In this document: positions 15,909-28,183 of the stretch, one piece after another
How positions within the stretch are numbered: the first letter of the stretch is position 1
How the letters are laid out: the number at the start of each line of letters is the position of its first letter
DNA from: Pokkaliibacter plantistimulans
Lineage (GTDB): Bacteria; Pseudomonadota; Gammaproteobacteria; Pseudomonadales; Balneatricaceae
Assembly: GCF_003194385.1 (NCBI RefSeq)
Contig: NZ_LAPT01000092.1
Span: 1 to 51,262 of the forward strand
DNA length: 51,262 nucleotides
Reading direction: 5' to 3'
Notes under the pieces: generated by a model
What the model was told of the DNA's origin: nothing
Database searches by the model: none
Seen by the model: only the letters and a program-made list of their open reading frames with translations
Position numbers and translations under genes: made by a program

Positions 15909-16961
15909 ATGAGCACCAGAATTCAGATACTCAGCGGCTTTGATGCCAAGGCACCTGCCGCCATCCTGATCAGCACACCCAAGGTACGCCTGCTGCTGGA
16001 TGCCGGTGGGCCGTTGCAGGCTGACCAGCCCTGTGACTGGTTTGCAGGCATTGAGGCTGACGCCCTGATCCTCAGCCACGATCATGTCGATCATATCGGC
16101 AGTGTCGGGCAGTTGCCGTCCATGCAGGTCTACGCCACCGCCCCTGTTGCAACCCAGCTGCCGGGGGGCTGCCTGCACCGGCTGTTACCCGCGCAGGGTG
16201 ACATCGACATCGGCGGTATACGCCTGCGCTGTGGCCGGGCCGGGCATTCGCTGGGTGGGGTGTGGCTGCACCTTGAGCTGGCGGGCGGACTGTTCTACAG
16301 CGGTGATTTTTCGCTGGAGTCGCAACTCTATCCCTTCGATGTGCCACCGCCTGCAGCCACCGCCCTGCTCGATGCGTCCTATGGTAGTTACCAGACGCCG
16401 CAGCAGCATTGCCTTGAAACACTGCAAGCCTTGTTCGCCGAACCCTGTCTGTTCCCGGTGCCGCCCAGCGGCCGGGCCATTGAAATGGCACTGTGGTTTG
16501 ACGCTCTGGGCCTGACCAGCTGGTCGATGGACAACGCCTGCTATCAGGCACTGCTGACACTGCTTCAGCAGCCCGCCGGGCTGTTTGCCCCCGGCACCTA
16601 TGCCCGCTTGCAGCAACTGGCGATGCAGTACCGCGGTTTCGATGATCAGGCCCAGCTGCTGCTGGCGGCTGACCCGGAAGGCCTGAGTGGTGAGGCCGGG
16701 CGACTGATTGCTGACCCCGACTGTCGCCATCAGGTGATCTATACCGGCTATCTGCCGCCCGCAGCTCAGGCCGCCGTTGAGGAGGGTCGTGCCCGTTTTG
16801 CCCGCTGGAATGTTCACCCCCGCCAGCAGGATGTGCTGTGGCTGGCCGAACAACTGCAGGCCCGTCGGGTAATGCCGTTGTTCACCCCCCTGCAGCGCGC
16901 GCACTGGCAAGCCCAGCTGGGTGAGCGCCTCTGGCTGCAGCATGACTTCATACTGGAGTGA
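15909..16961 (+). CDS. Metallo-beta-lactamase fold hydrolase of the beta-CASP (Cft2/Ysh1) type
   Basis: A 350-residue protein with the MBL zinc motifs LILSHDHVDHIGS, AGHSLGG and YSGDFS, followed by DASYGSY, which corresponds to the EsTYG signature of beta-CASP nucleases such as CPSF-73/Cft2 and RNase J. Established members cleave nucleic acid phosphodiesters, but the short cap region and this context (importer genes 5', phosphatases 3') would also fit a small-molecule phosphodiesterase. ATG 15909 was chosen because an upstream in-frame extension from 15741 lies entirely within the ATPase gene. It begins 13 nt after the ATPase stop, so it is part of the same operon. The substrate is unknown. 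Confidence 0.8.
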   Translation: MSTRIQILSGFDAKAPAAILISTPKVRLLLDAGGPLQADQPCDWFAGIEADALILSHDHVDHIGSVGQLPSMQVYATAPVATQLPGGCLHRLLPAQGDIDIGGIRLRCGRAGHSLGGVWLHLELAGGLFYSGDFSLESQLYPFDVPPPAATALLDASYGSYQTPQQHCLETLQALFAEPCLFPVPPSGRAIEMALWFDALGLTSWSMDNACYQALLTLLQQPAGLFAPGTYARLQQLAMQYRGFDDQAQLLLAADPEGLSGEAGRLIADPDCRHQVIYTGYLPPAAQAAVEEGRARFARWNVHPRQQDVLWLAEQLQARRVMPLFTPLQRAHWQAQLGERLWLQHDFILE

Positions 16962-17008
16962 CTCTCTACCGGAATGCCCCTAACCGGAATGACTTAGTAC
17001 TGGATTGA
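16950..17008 (+). repeat. Four degenerate TACYGGARTG repeats
   Basis: TACTGGAGTGACT, TACCGGAATGCCC, AACCGGAATGACT and TACTGGATTGAGC follow one another at 15-18 nt intervals from the end of the hydrolase gene into the intergenic space. They may be slippage or duplication products; no function is evident. Confidence 0.4.
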
Positions 17009-17021
17009 GCGCTGGCTCAAT
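17004..17021 (+). other. Perfect hairpin upstream of the histidine phosphatase gene
   Basis: ATTGAGC (17004-17010), loop GCTG, GCTCAAT (17015-17021), with no T-run. It lies 27 nt before the next start codon and could be an mRNA processing or translation-control stem. Confidence 0.45.
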
Positions 17022-17047
17022 GCACTCAATCGATAAGGAATAGCGTG

Positions 17048-17620
17048 ATGCCCCTTTCTTTACCCGCCTTGCTGGCCAGACCCTTTGTATTTGTCCGCCA
17101 TGGTGAAACCGCTCCCAACCGGCAGGGCATCATCGCCGGTAGCACAGACGTCCCGTTGAACGCTGAAGGTGAGCAGCAGGCGCGCAGTGCCAGTGTGCTG
17201 GTCAGCCAGCAACACTGGTCAGTGGTGGCCGTCAGCCCGATGCTACGTGCTCGCCAGACTGCCAGCCTGTTGCTGCCCGATGCCTCGCACCACTTGATCG
17301 ATGATCTGCGCGAACGCCATTGGGGTCAGCTGGAAGGGCAGCCCCTGGCGGCGTTGCCCCCCTATGAACAGACACCACCGGGCGGCGAGTCCTGGTCGGC
17401 TTTCCAGCTGCGGGTACTGCAGAGCCTCAACCTGCTGCTGACACAGTATGAGTTGCCGCTGATAGTGGCTCACTCCGGCATCTTCCGGGTCATTCGTCAG
17501 GCAATAAGTGGCACGCCTTATGGTGAGCGCATTGGCAATGTCCAGCCCCTGCTGATCCAGCCTGATAGTCAGGGAGGCTGGCAGCTCCTTTCTCTGACAC
17601 CAACGATAACTACTTCCTAA
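17048..17620 (+). CDS. Histidine phosphatase family protein
   Basis: A 190-residue member of the phosphoglycerate-mutase-like histidine phosphatases (CobC/broad-specificity type). The catalytic RHG is in FVFVRHGETAPNRQG, the second half of the phosphate pocket is SPMLRARQTASLL, the acid is in LRERHWGQLEG, and the second His is in LIVAHSGIFRVIRQ. ATG 17048 has AAGGAA well placed; a GTG one codon earlier is also possible. It follows the beta-CASP hydrolase on the same strand after 86 nt, and likely removes a terminal phosphate from whatever the importer delivers. Substrate not predictable. Confidence 0.88.
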   Translation: MPLSLPALLARPFVFVRHGETAPNRQGIIAGSTDVPLNAEGEQQARSASVLVSQQHWSVVAVSPMLRARQTASLLLPDASHHLIDDLRERHWGQLEGQPLAALPPYEQTPPGGESWSAFQLRVLQSLNLLLTQYELPLIVAHSGIFRVIRQAISGTPYGERIGNVQPLLIQPDSQGGWQLLSLTPTITTS

Positions 17621-17686
17621 CAGGCTGTTCACAATCTGAACGCCGACTGGCAACAACGCTCTTTCGTTTTAATCAGGAGACTCATT

Positions 17687-18184
17687 TTGAATGCATCGAC
17701 GACTGTCTCTGCAGCATCTTCAAATGCAATGACACTGCGCGACTGTGTACTGGTAGATGTGGATGGCACTCTCGCCACCTTCGACCCCGAAGCCGTGCGC
17801 CATTGGGTACTGGGAGAGGAGAAGCACTGGGACCCCTTCTTCGAATTTATGGCCGATGCGCCTCCCGTCACGCCTATCGTGCAGCTGGTCAAACTGCTGC
17901 AGGGCAGTGGTCAGGCGATTGTCATCTGTACCGGGCGCCCCGAGTCACATCGTCAGGCCACCCTCGACTGGCTGGACCTTCATGGTATTCCTTACGATGC
18001 GGTCTATCTGCGGCCATTGCAGACTGATCATTGGTGCGATGAGGAAGTGAAAAGCCATCTGCTGGAACAGATCGGCAGTGATGGTTTCCAGCCCTGGCTG
18101 GTCATTGATGATCGTGATGGTGTCGTCGCTAACTGGCGGAAACTGGGGCTGACCTGCCTGCAGTGTGCTCCGGGCGCCTTTTAA
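17687..18184 (+). CDS. HAD-type phosphatase resembling the polynucleotide 3'-phosphatase domain of PNKP
   Basis: A 165-residue HAD protein. Motif I is LVDVDGTLATFD, motif II is VICTGRPESHRQATLDWLDL, the motif III Lys is in EEVKSHLLEQI, and motif IV is WLVIDDRDGVVANWRKLGLT followed by CLQCAPGAF. The spacing and the C-terminal DDR-VV-WR-G-C-Q-F pattern match the 3'-phosphatase half of T4-type polynucleotide kinase/phosphatase; the kinase half is absent. The start is TTG 17687, supported by AGGAG seven bases upstream; the ATG at 17729 is internal and lacks such a site. It is the last gene of the operon and lies 66 nt behind the histidine phosphatase. Confidence 0.82.
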   Translation: MNASTTVSAASSNAMTLRDCVLVDVDGTLATFDPEAVRHWVLGEEKHWDPFFEFMADAPPVTPIVQLVKLLQGSGQAIVICTGRPESHRQATLDWLDLHGIPYDAVYLRPLQTDHWCDEEVKSHLLEQIGSDGFQPWLVIDDRDGVVANWRKLGLTCLQCAPGAF

Positions 18185-18235
18185 ACAGCCTTTGTTTATC
18201 TAAATTCATCTAACCGTCTAAACCCATCCAATAAG

Positions 18236-18274
18236 TGACAAGGTATGCGCGATGCGTGCCTTGTCAGGGCTTTT
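18236..18274 (+). terminator. Likely terminator of the importer/phosphatase operon
   Basis: TGACAAGG (18236-18243) pairs with CCTTGTCA (18259-18266), extended inward by further pairs including wobbles, then GGGCTTTTA. The T-run is short. Confidence 0.6.
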
Positions 18275-18604
18275 ATAGAAATAATGCTGCTTAAGTGGCA
18301 TTCCCCTGATCCATACTGCACTCGCAAAATCCTCTACTACACTTACATCCTGACTTACGCTTATCCTGATCATAGGTTTCCACGCAGCGTCTTGTGGCTG
18401 ACACAGAAAGCGGAACCGCTGTAAACGAGTCGACACTTAGACTCACGCAGGCTTCGTAACTCGCTGATTTTAAATTGTGAATGGAATCTATCGACACAGA
18501 GAATACGGGACATCGCCCCAGAACACGTTCTGAGACACACTGCATGCAGAACAGGTACAGCACTCCTGCAGGGATTCGAGCAGTAAACGGATGAAAGAGA
18601 CAGC
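18275..18604. other. Intergenic region upstream of the hybrid kinase
   Basis: 330 bases without a recognisable gene. Small dyads are CAGAAC-AC-GTTCTG (18519-18532) and CTGCATGCAG near 18539. No promoter stands out. Confidence 0.4.
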
Positions 18605-23431
<4,827 letters not shown>

Positions 23432-23551
23432 ATGCACTGCGCTGTGTGCGGCCAAGCCCCTTGAACACAGCCGTGCCGAACAGATATCAACGGCTTCCCG
23501 TCAGGCATTTTGCCCTGCGGCCGAAACCAAATACGGAAAATGGAGTACCCC

Positions 23552-24652
23552 ATGACGGGAAGTCGAACCGGTGAACGCGACACTATTCTGGTAGTGGACG
23601 ACACCCCGGACAATCTCACCCTGATGGCAGCGTTGCTGAAGGATACCTATAAGGTGAAGGTCGCCAATCATGGTGAACGTGGTTTGCGTATTGCCACAGC
23701 GGCCCCTCATCCTGATCTGATCCTGCTGGACATCATGATGCCGGACATGGACGGCTACGAGGTCTGCCGTCAGCTCAAGGCAAACCCTGAAACGGCGGAT
23801 ATCCCGGTCATATTTCTGACAGCAAAAGCGGAAATGGAAGACGAGCAGCTGGGTCTGGAGCTCGGTGCCGTTGACTACATTACCAAACCCATCAGTCCGC
23901 CGATTGTACTGGCGAGGGTAAAAACCCATCTGACCCTCAAAGCCAGTGCCGACTTCCTGCGCGATCAAAATGCCTTTCTGGAGCGGGAGGTCAACCGCAG
24001 AACCGAAGAGGTGCATGCAATTCAGGACGTGACCATCATGGCACTGGCATCACTGGCAGAAACCCGAGACAACGAGACTGGGAACCATATCCGCCGTACC
24101 CAGCACTATGTCAAAGCGCTGGCCGAACAGCTGAAGGACAACCCGCGCTTTGCAGCCACGCTGACAGACAAGAATATCGATTTACTGTTCAAGTCCGCAC
24201 CGCTGCATGATATCGGCAAGGTAGGCATTCCAGACCCCATTTTGCTCAAGCCAGGCCGCTACGAGCCAAGCGAGTTTGAAATCATGAAGGCGCACCCTGA
24301 AAAGGGGCGAGATGTGATTATCAATGCAGAGCAGGCATTAGGCCGAGAGGTACCCTTTCTGACCTTCGCCAAGGAAATTGCCTATTCTCATCATGAAAAA
24401 TGGGATGGCTCTGGCTACCCTCAACAGCTCAAAGGCGATGATATTCCGGTGGCGGCACGGCTGATGGCACTGGCCGATGTGTATGACGCACTGATCAACA
24501 AGCGCATCTATAAACCCGCCATGCCGCACGAGCAGGTACGAGACATTATCGTCGAAGGCCGTGGCAAGCATTTTGATCCCGATGTTGTTGATGCCTTCCT
24601 GACAATACAACAGCAATTTATCGGGATATCGAAACGGTTCTCTGATCAGTGA
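23552..24652 (+). CDS. Response regulator with HD-GYP c-di-GMP phosphodiesterase domain
   Basis: 366 residues. The receiver domain has phosphoacceptor Asp60 in LILLDIMMPDMDGYEV and the conserved Lys in VDYITKPISPPIVLARV. A coiled linker (LRDQNAFLEREVNRRTEEVH) leads to an HD-GYP domain with ETRDNETGNHIRRTQ, His219-Asp220 in PLHDIGKVGIPD, KAHPEKG, and the GYP signature SHHEKWDGSGYPQQL. Established HD-GYP proteins linearise c-di-GMP to pGpG/GMP, so this should lower c-di-GMP on phosphorylation. ATG 23552 has GGAG six bases upstream; an ATG at 23540 is an alternative. It probably receives phosphate from the hybrid kinase before it. Confidence 0.92.
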   Translation: MTGSRTGERDTILVVDDTPDNLTLMAALLKDTYKVKVANHGERGLRIATAAPHPDLILLDIMMPDMDGYEVCRQLKANPETADIPVIFLTAKAEMEDEQLGLELGAVDYITKPISPPIVLARVKTHLTLKASADFLRDQNAFLEREVNRRTEEVHAIQDVTIMALASLAETRDNETGNHIRRTQHYVKALAEQLKDNPRFAATLTDKNIDLLFKSAPLHDIGKVGIPDPILLKPGRYEPSEFEIMKAHPEKGRDVIINAEQALGREVPFLTFAKEIAYSHHEKWDGSGYPQQLKGDDIPVAARLMALADVYDALINKRIYKPAMPHEQVRDIIVEGRGKHFDPDVVDAFLTIQQQFIGISKRFSDQ

Positions 24653-24760
24653 GGTTTTTATCTTGCTATCGAGGCTCAGCATGGAGAGGCGAAGTAAGTC
24701 CCGGTAAGACGATGGGGGTCTGCGAGCAAACTGTTGTCGCTCTGTCTGAATGATTGAATG

Positions 24761-24795
24761 ACTGGCAAGAAGAACCAAAGGGTCTTCTTGCCAGT
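24761..24795. terminator. Bidirectional hairpin between convergent genes
   Basis: A perfect 13-bp stem ACTGGCAAGAAGA (24761-24773) and TCTTCTTGCCAGT (24783-24795) with a 9-nt loop. T-runs are poor on both sides, but the stem and position between convergent genes suggest transcription termination. Confidence 0.6.
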
Positions 24796-24815
24796 CTTGC
24801 TGCCCAAACCACCGT

Positions 24816-25055
24816 TTACTCTTCCGTTTCTGGTGCCGCCGTCTCTCCGCTTTCTGCAACGTCGGCAATCCGCTCTCCTTGCAGATGAGCCAGGCGATTC
24901 TCTAGCGCCTCCAACTGCTCCTCAAGCTTGTCTTGCAACGCTTCATCATCTCTCTCAACTGCCCATTCAAGACGCTTCTCGACCTGAGCAATCTGCTCTT
25001 CCAGACGCATTACCTCCCAACGCATGGCTGTCTTCTCTCCCAACCAATGAGTCAC
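24816..25055 (-). CDS. Small coiled-coil protein of unknown function
   Basis: 79 residues. The middle is strongly heptad-like and charged (RLEEQIAQVEKRLEWAVERD, then LQDKLEEQLEALENRLAHLQ), followed by an acidic tail. No catalytic motif or membrane segment is visible. The GTG start at 25055 follows GGGGGA with 7-nt spacing; ATG codon 11 is possible. The Shine-Dalgarno bases lie in the 3' arm of a hairpin (25065-25090), so initiation may depend on unfolding. It is convergent with the HD-GYP gene. I do not recognise a named family. Confidence 0.6.
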   Translation of the reverse strand: MTHWLGEKTAMRWEVMRLEEQIAQVEKRLEWAVERDDEALQDKLEEQLEALENRLAHLQGERIADVAESGETAAPETEE

Positions 25056-25064
25056 CAGGATTTC

Positions 25065-25090
25065 CCCCAGCCTGAACCTTCAGACTGGGG
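25065..25090 (-). promoter_or_regulatory. Hairpin covering the ribosome-binding site of the coiled-coil gene
   Basis: CCCCAG (25065-25070) pairs with CTGGGG (25085-25090), with inner pairing CTGAA/TTCAG. In the minus-strand mRNA its 3' arm contains the GGGG of the putative Shine-Dalgarno sequence. Confidence 0.4.
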
Positions 25091-25402
25091 ATTGACAGAA
25101 TATAGACCGTTCCAGACACAGGTGCGCGCCTGTATCTTTTGATGAAAATTGCCACTTTCTAAATATTGTTTTCCAAAGCTGAAGGCAACCGTTTTTTTAC
25201 AGTTACACGCCCCCTGCGGCAGGCAAATAGGAGAAGAAGACATCTTTAATACTATCTGGCTCATAAACCATGACCTTGAACTGCCTGGCAAGCACACAGC
25301 GCCATCACCAACTACACTTGTGGTGACTTACTCAGTGCAACATGAACCGTTACCTGTCCCTTTCCACACTGTACCTGTCACGATCAGGAGCTACAGGAAT
25401 CC
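25091..25402. other. Intergenic region upstream of the GNAT gene
   Basis: About 310 bases with no recognisable gene or strong promoter; it includes an A+T-rich stretch near 25140-25200. Confidence 0.4.
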
Positions 25403-25840
25403 ATGCATATCCGCCAAGCTATTCCTGACGATGCCGCAGCGCTGGCGCGTCTCTGTATTCACCTGGGCTCACCTGCAGATAACGAATTGCTTACCTCGAG
25501 AATGATTCGCCTCTGTGCGATGGCCGATCATCAAATCTGGGTAGCCTGCACACCTACCGGACATCTCTGTGGCTGGCTGCACATCGCTATCGTGTTTTCG
25601 CTGGATTGTGGCAGGCAGGCATTGATTCAAGGTCTGGGAGTTGAAGCGCCCTATCAGGGACAGGGGACAGGACGCAAACTGCTGCAACATGCAGAAGGCT
25701 GGATCATTCAGCAGCATTGCTCTGTCCTGCTGGGTTCAGCTGACGCCCATCAGGAGGGTCGGCAGCTGTTCTTTCAAGCGGAAGGATTTCAGTGTCAGAA
25801 CAATCAATTTATCTATCGCAAATCGCTGCTCCGGCATTAA
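25403..25840 (+). CDS. GNAT family N-acetyltransferase
   Basis: 145 residues with the GNAT fold order: MHIRQAIPDDAAALARLC at the N-terminus, a central strand ALIQGLGVEAPYQGQGTGRK carrying the acetyl-CoA pyrophosphate loop QGQGTG, helix LLQHAEGWI, then GRQLFFQAEGFQ near the end. Acetyl acceptor unknown. AGGA stands 5-6 bases before the ATG. The last codons overlap the stop of the convergent YqfO-like gene. Confidence 0.87.
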   Translation: MHIRQAIPDDAAALARLCIHLGSPADNELLTSRMIRLCAMADHQIWVACTPTGHLCGWLHIAIVFSLDCGRQALIQGLGVEAPYQGQGTGRKLLQHAEGWIIQQHCSVLLGSADAHQEGRQLFFQAEGFQCQNNQFIYRKSLLRH

Positions 25841-26148
25841 AACGAAGCCAGCGGCCAGACCTCATAGGCCACTTCATCGTAGGGGTGAGCCTGCTTTAGT
25901 GCAGTCACGGCGTCAGCAATCACTGCATCCGCAGCGACCAGCTCAACCCGCCACTCCTCCACCTGCTGCAGACGCCCTTCATCACCGATGAAGGGCTGAC
26001 TGCCCGCCAGAGGACGAAACTGCCCCACCCCCTTGAGTTGAAAGCAGCAGGCTTCATAGTTGCCAATACGACCAGCCCCCGTGGCAAAAACAGCATCTTT
26101 GACTTGTTGCAGATGACTCTCAGGGACAAAAAATACCAGCTTGTACAT
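25837..26148 (-). CDS. YqfO/NIF3 insert-domain-like protein
   Basis: 103 residues matching the small PII/CutA-like domain found as an insert in YqfO-type NIF3 proteins: start MYKLVFFVPESHLQQVKDAV, middle GRIGNYEACCFQLKGVGQFR and PLAGSQPFIG, C-terminus HPYDEVAYEVWPLASF. In many proteobacteria it occurs stand-alone, as here, with no defined role. ATG 26148 was preferred over an upstream start at 26178 because MYKLVFF is the family N-terminus and AAAGG lies ahead. It is the last gene of a minus-strand run chaC, small membrane protein, this gene, with gaps of 13 and 29 nt. Confidence 0.82.
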   Translation of the reverse strand: MYKLVFFVPESHLQQVKDAVFATGAGRIGNYEACCFQLKGVGQFRPLAGSQPFIGDEGRLQQVEEWRVELVAADAVIADAVTALKQAHPYDEVAYEVWPLASF

Positions 26149-26177
26149 GACTTGACCTTTCCTCTTACAGGCGGTCA

Positions 26178-26315
26178 TCAGCTCCCCGCCAGATGACTCA
26201 TTTGCAGCATCAGCAATATAAACAGCCCAACCACGACCAGTACCAGCCAGCGCAATGTCATGCAGGTGGCACAGGGCTTCTTTCGGGCTTTGCTGCCATT
26301 CCGTTTCGTCGTCAT
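26178..26315 (-). CDS. Small single-pass membrane protein (45 residues)
   Basis: A frame too short for routine calling: basic N-terminus MTTKRNGSKARKKP, then CATCMT with a CxxC pair, then one hydrophobic helix LRWLVLVVVGLFILLMLQ, ending HLAGS. The ATG at 26315 has AAGGAG exactly five bases upstream, the best ribosome-binding site of this cluster. It sits 13 nt behind chaC and 29 nt ahead of the YqfO-like gene, as in an operon. The positive-inside rule predicts a cytoplasmic N-terminus and CxxC close to the membrane. Function unknown. Confidence 0.7.
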   Translation of the reverse strand: MTTKRNGSKARKKPCATCMTLRWLVLVVVGLFILLMLQMSHLAGS

Positions 26316-26328
26316 AGCCACTCCTTCA

Positions 26329-26976
26329 TTACGTCTGCAGGCTCCTCACCAGCTCGCCGCAGTCAGTACGAGCAAAATCAGTACAAGACAGTGTTTGAGC
26401 CTGTTGCAGAATAGTCTGCAGATGACGACTGGGCAGCCCCCGTGCCTCCAGTTCAGACAGGGTAGCGGCAAGATAATCCAGACTACGCCCACTCTTCCCC
26501 ACTGCACGAGCAACAGCCAACGCGGCCTTGTCAGGCGTGAGCGCTCCCGCATACTGGTGGTGGGTTTTATCCACAACAAAACACAGGGCATGTTGTCGCC
26601 CCTGATCGGTATGCACCCACAGATAGCGAGGCTGATACACAGCCGTTGTCAGCTCACGCTCCGCCAGATAACTCAGCACCTGCCATTGTGTGGCTTCATC
26701 AACTCGATAAACCCGCCCACGGCAACAACCGCCCTGATCAAGTCCGAACACCAACCCGGGCTGATCGGGAGTACCACGATGCACATGGGACCATACGCAC
26801 AGTGAGCGATGGTAGCCATACAGCAGCGCTTCATGCGCCTCGATAAAGGGAAAATCCGGCCGCCAGATCAGTGAGCCGTAACCAAATACCCACAGACTAC
26901 CGGACGGTGGCTGTGCAATGTGGGCTTCCTGGCAGCGGTGGGTGCCGGAATGTGACATCGCCGTTGAGAACGTCAT
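26329..26976 (-). CDS. ChaC-like gamma-glutamylcyclotransferase
   Basis: 215 residues. Proteins of this family cleave glutathione to 5-oxoproline and Cys-Gly. The glycine-rich substrate loop is LWVFGYGSLIWRPDFPF; the following HRSLCVWSHVHRGTPDQPGL and GRVYRVDEATQWQVLSYLAE with catalytic Glu in ERELTTAVYQPRYL are characteristic. ATG 26976 gives a 25-residue lead before the fold; ATG codon 7 is an alternative, and neither has a strong ribosome-binding site. It heads the three-gene minus-strand run. Confidence 0.88.
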   Translation of the reverse strand: MTFSTAMSHSGTHRCQEAHIAQPPSGSLWVFGYGSLIWRPDFPFIEAHEALLYGYHRSLCVWSHVHRGTPDQPGLVFGLDQGGCCRGRVYRVDEATQWQVLSYLAERELTTAVYQPRYLWVHTDQGRQHALCFVVDKTHHQYAGALTPDKAALAVARAVGKSGRSLDYLAATLSELEARGLPSRHLQTILQQAQTLSCTDFARTDCGELVRSLQT

Positions 26977-27366
26977 AACCTGTTAGCGCTGTGAAAGTGA
27001 ATCGGTAGTGAGAATGGCAGCAATTTATCTGCCAATGCGATCGTATACCGGCACTAAATCATTCCTCAATGCGGGGCTCGCCGAGATTGATCCCCGGCGT
27101 TACTCTGCTACCTTAACGAAGTGGCCTGCCGATATACGCACCAATGTTCTTTGTCTGCCCCGTGCACGATGTGCCAGGCATCGGCCACCCGGTGTTGAAT
27201 CAACCGCCGAAATGATCGATGAGGCCCACAAGTTTGTGACTACCGTTGAGATCAAGAACATTCAGGTGACTCCAGATTGTCGGCCACCATGCCAGAGGGA
27301 GTGCTCCACAAGGCAGTCTGTTCCAAAAAGCAGTCTGCGTGACTCATCACAAGGAAACCGTGCCTA
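26977..27366. other. Intergenic region, no gene recognised
   Basis: 390 bases between chaC and a small membrane protein. A 119-codon frame on the plus strand (27008-27367) has no family resemblance and a poor start, so it is not called. No clear promoter or RNA. Confidence 0.4.
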
Positions 27367-27675
27367 GTGTCCAGCCCAGCCAAGATATTGCTCACCCGCG
27401 CTCTTCCTCTACTACTAGGCCTGTTGTTGCTGGCGACCAGCATGGCTCATCGGATCATTGCCTTGCATCAGACTCCCAGCCCGGTACTGCTCAGCATTGA
27501 GATGATACTGTGGCTGGCCATGGCCGCTTTTGCACTGATGCTCCTGCTGGCCAGTGTCTATCAGGCCATAAAGGGCAAGGGGCGATCCGCCCGACGCAAT
27601 CTGCTGATCCTGTTTGGCTGTCTCATTCTCAGCAGCTCCGCATGGGCCATCTGCCCGCCAGCGACCCTGTTCTGA
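27367..27675 (+). CDS. Small polytopic membrane protein, unknown function
   Basis: 102 residues with three hydrophobic segments: ILLTRALPLLLGLLLLATSM, VLLSIEMILWLAMAAFALML with LLASVY, and NLLILFGCLILSSSAWAI. A basic loop (KGKGRSARR) separates the second and third. Start GTG 27367 follows AAGGAAA about 9 bases upstream. It is convergent with the lipoprotein gene, leaving only 4 bases between the stops. No family recognised. Confidence 0.6.
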   Translation: MSSPAKILLTRALPLLLGLLLLATSMAHRIIALHQTPSPVLLSIEMILWLAMAAFALMLLLASVYQAIKGKGRSARRNLLILFGCLILSSSAWAICPPATLF

Positions 27676-27679
27676 CAGG

Positions 27680-28156
27680 TCACTGGGTCGACAAACCGCC
27701 GATCTCATCAGGGCATTTGACGTGCCGGGGAAAGGCATCAGCACTTTTGTACAACGCCACATTGACCCCATCGATCAGCCACTGCCCTTGCTCGCGCAAG
27801 TACTCCAGACTAAAGGTCATGGGCTCATCATTGATATCGTAACCGTTAACCAGCAGGCAATGCCTGGCACTCCCGGCTGCGCTCTCATGATGTGCCACTT
27901 CATGTTTCATATAGGTGGGAAACCAAAGCTGGTCACGGGCATCCTGATGAGCCCCTGCCACATCGACGATACGACGGCTGAAGTACTGTGGATATTCCTT
28001 GTCCGCCTGCTCCGCCTGGACTACTGCGACATACTGTCGGTAACGCTGGTAGAGAGACTCGGTGGAGTCAGGCCTGGTTGCTTTCGGCACCGTTGCACTG
28101 CAACCCACCAGCGTGACCAGTAGCCCTCCTGCAATAGCTGAGGTCAATATCCGCAT
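27680..28156 (-). CDS. Putative lipoprotein
   Basis: 158 residues. The signal peptide MRILTSAIAGGLLVTLVGC ends in an LVGC lipobox, so the mature protein would begin at Cys19 and be lipid-anchored, probably in the outer membrane (residue +2 is Ser). The mature part has no recognisable domain; it includes SLYQRYRQYVAVVQAEQ and QGQWLIDGVNVALYKS. ATG 28156 has AAGGAG 8 bases upstream; a longer frame to 28288 would translate the 16-bp tandem repeat and is rejected. The repeat array lies 28-107 nt upstream of the start, in the probable leader or promoter. Confidence 0.75.
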   Translation of the reverse strand: MRILTSAIAGGLLVTLVGCSATVPKATRPDSTESLYQRYRQYVAVVQAEQADKEYPQYFSRRIVDVAGAHQDARDQLWFPTYMKHEVAHHESAAGSARHCLLVNGYDINDEPMTFSLEYLREQGQWLIDGVNVALYKSADAFPRHVKCPDEIGGLSTQ

Positions 28157-28183
28157 CCTTTGCACTCCTTTTCCCATAGTAGT

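Noticed and set aside
26178..26315. Type I toxin for the small membrane protein
   Set aside because: No antisense RNA promoter or terminator found, and the gene is embedded between co-directional metabolic genes with a strong ribosome-binding site.
27008..27367. 119-codon plus-strand frame between chaC and a small membrane protein
   Set aside because: Composition and start context are poor, no family resemblance, ends just where a better-supported gene begins.
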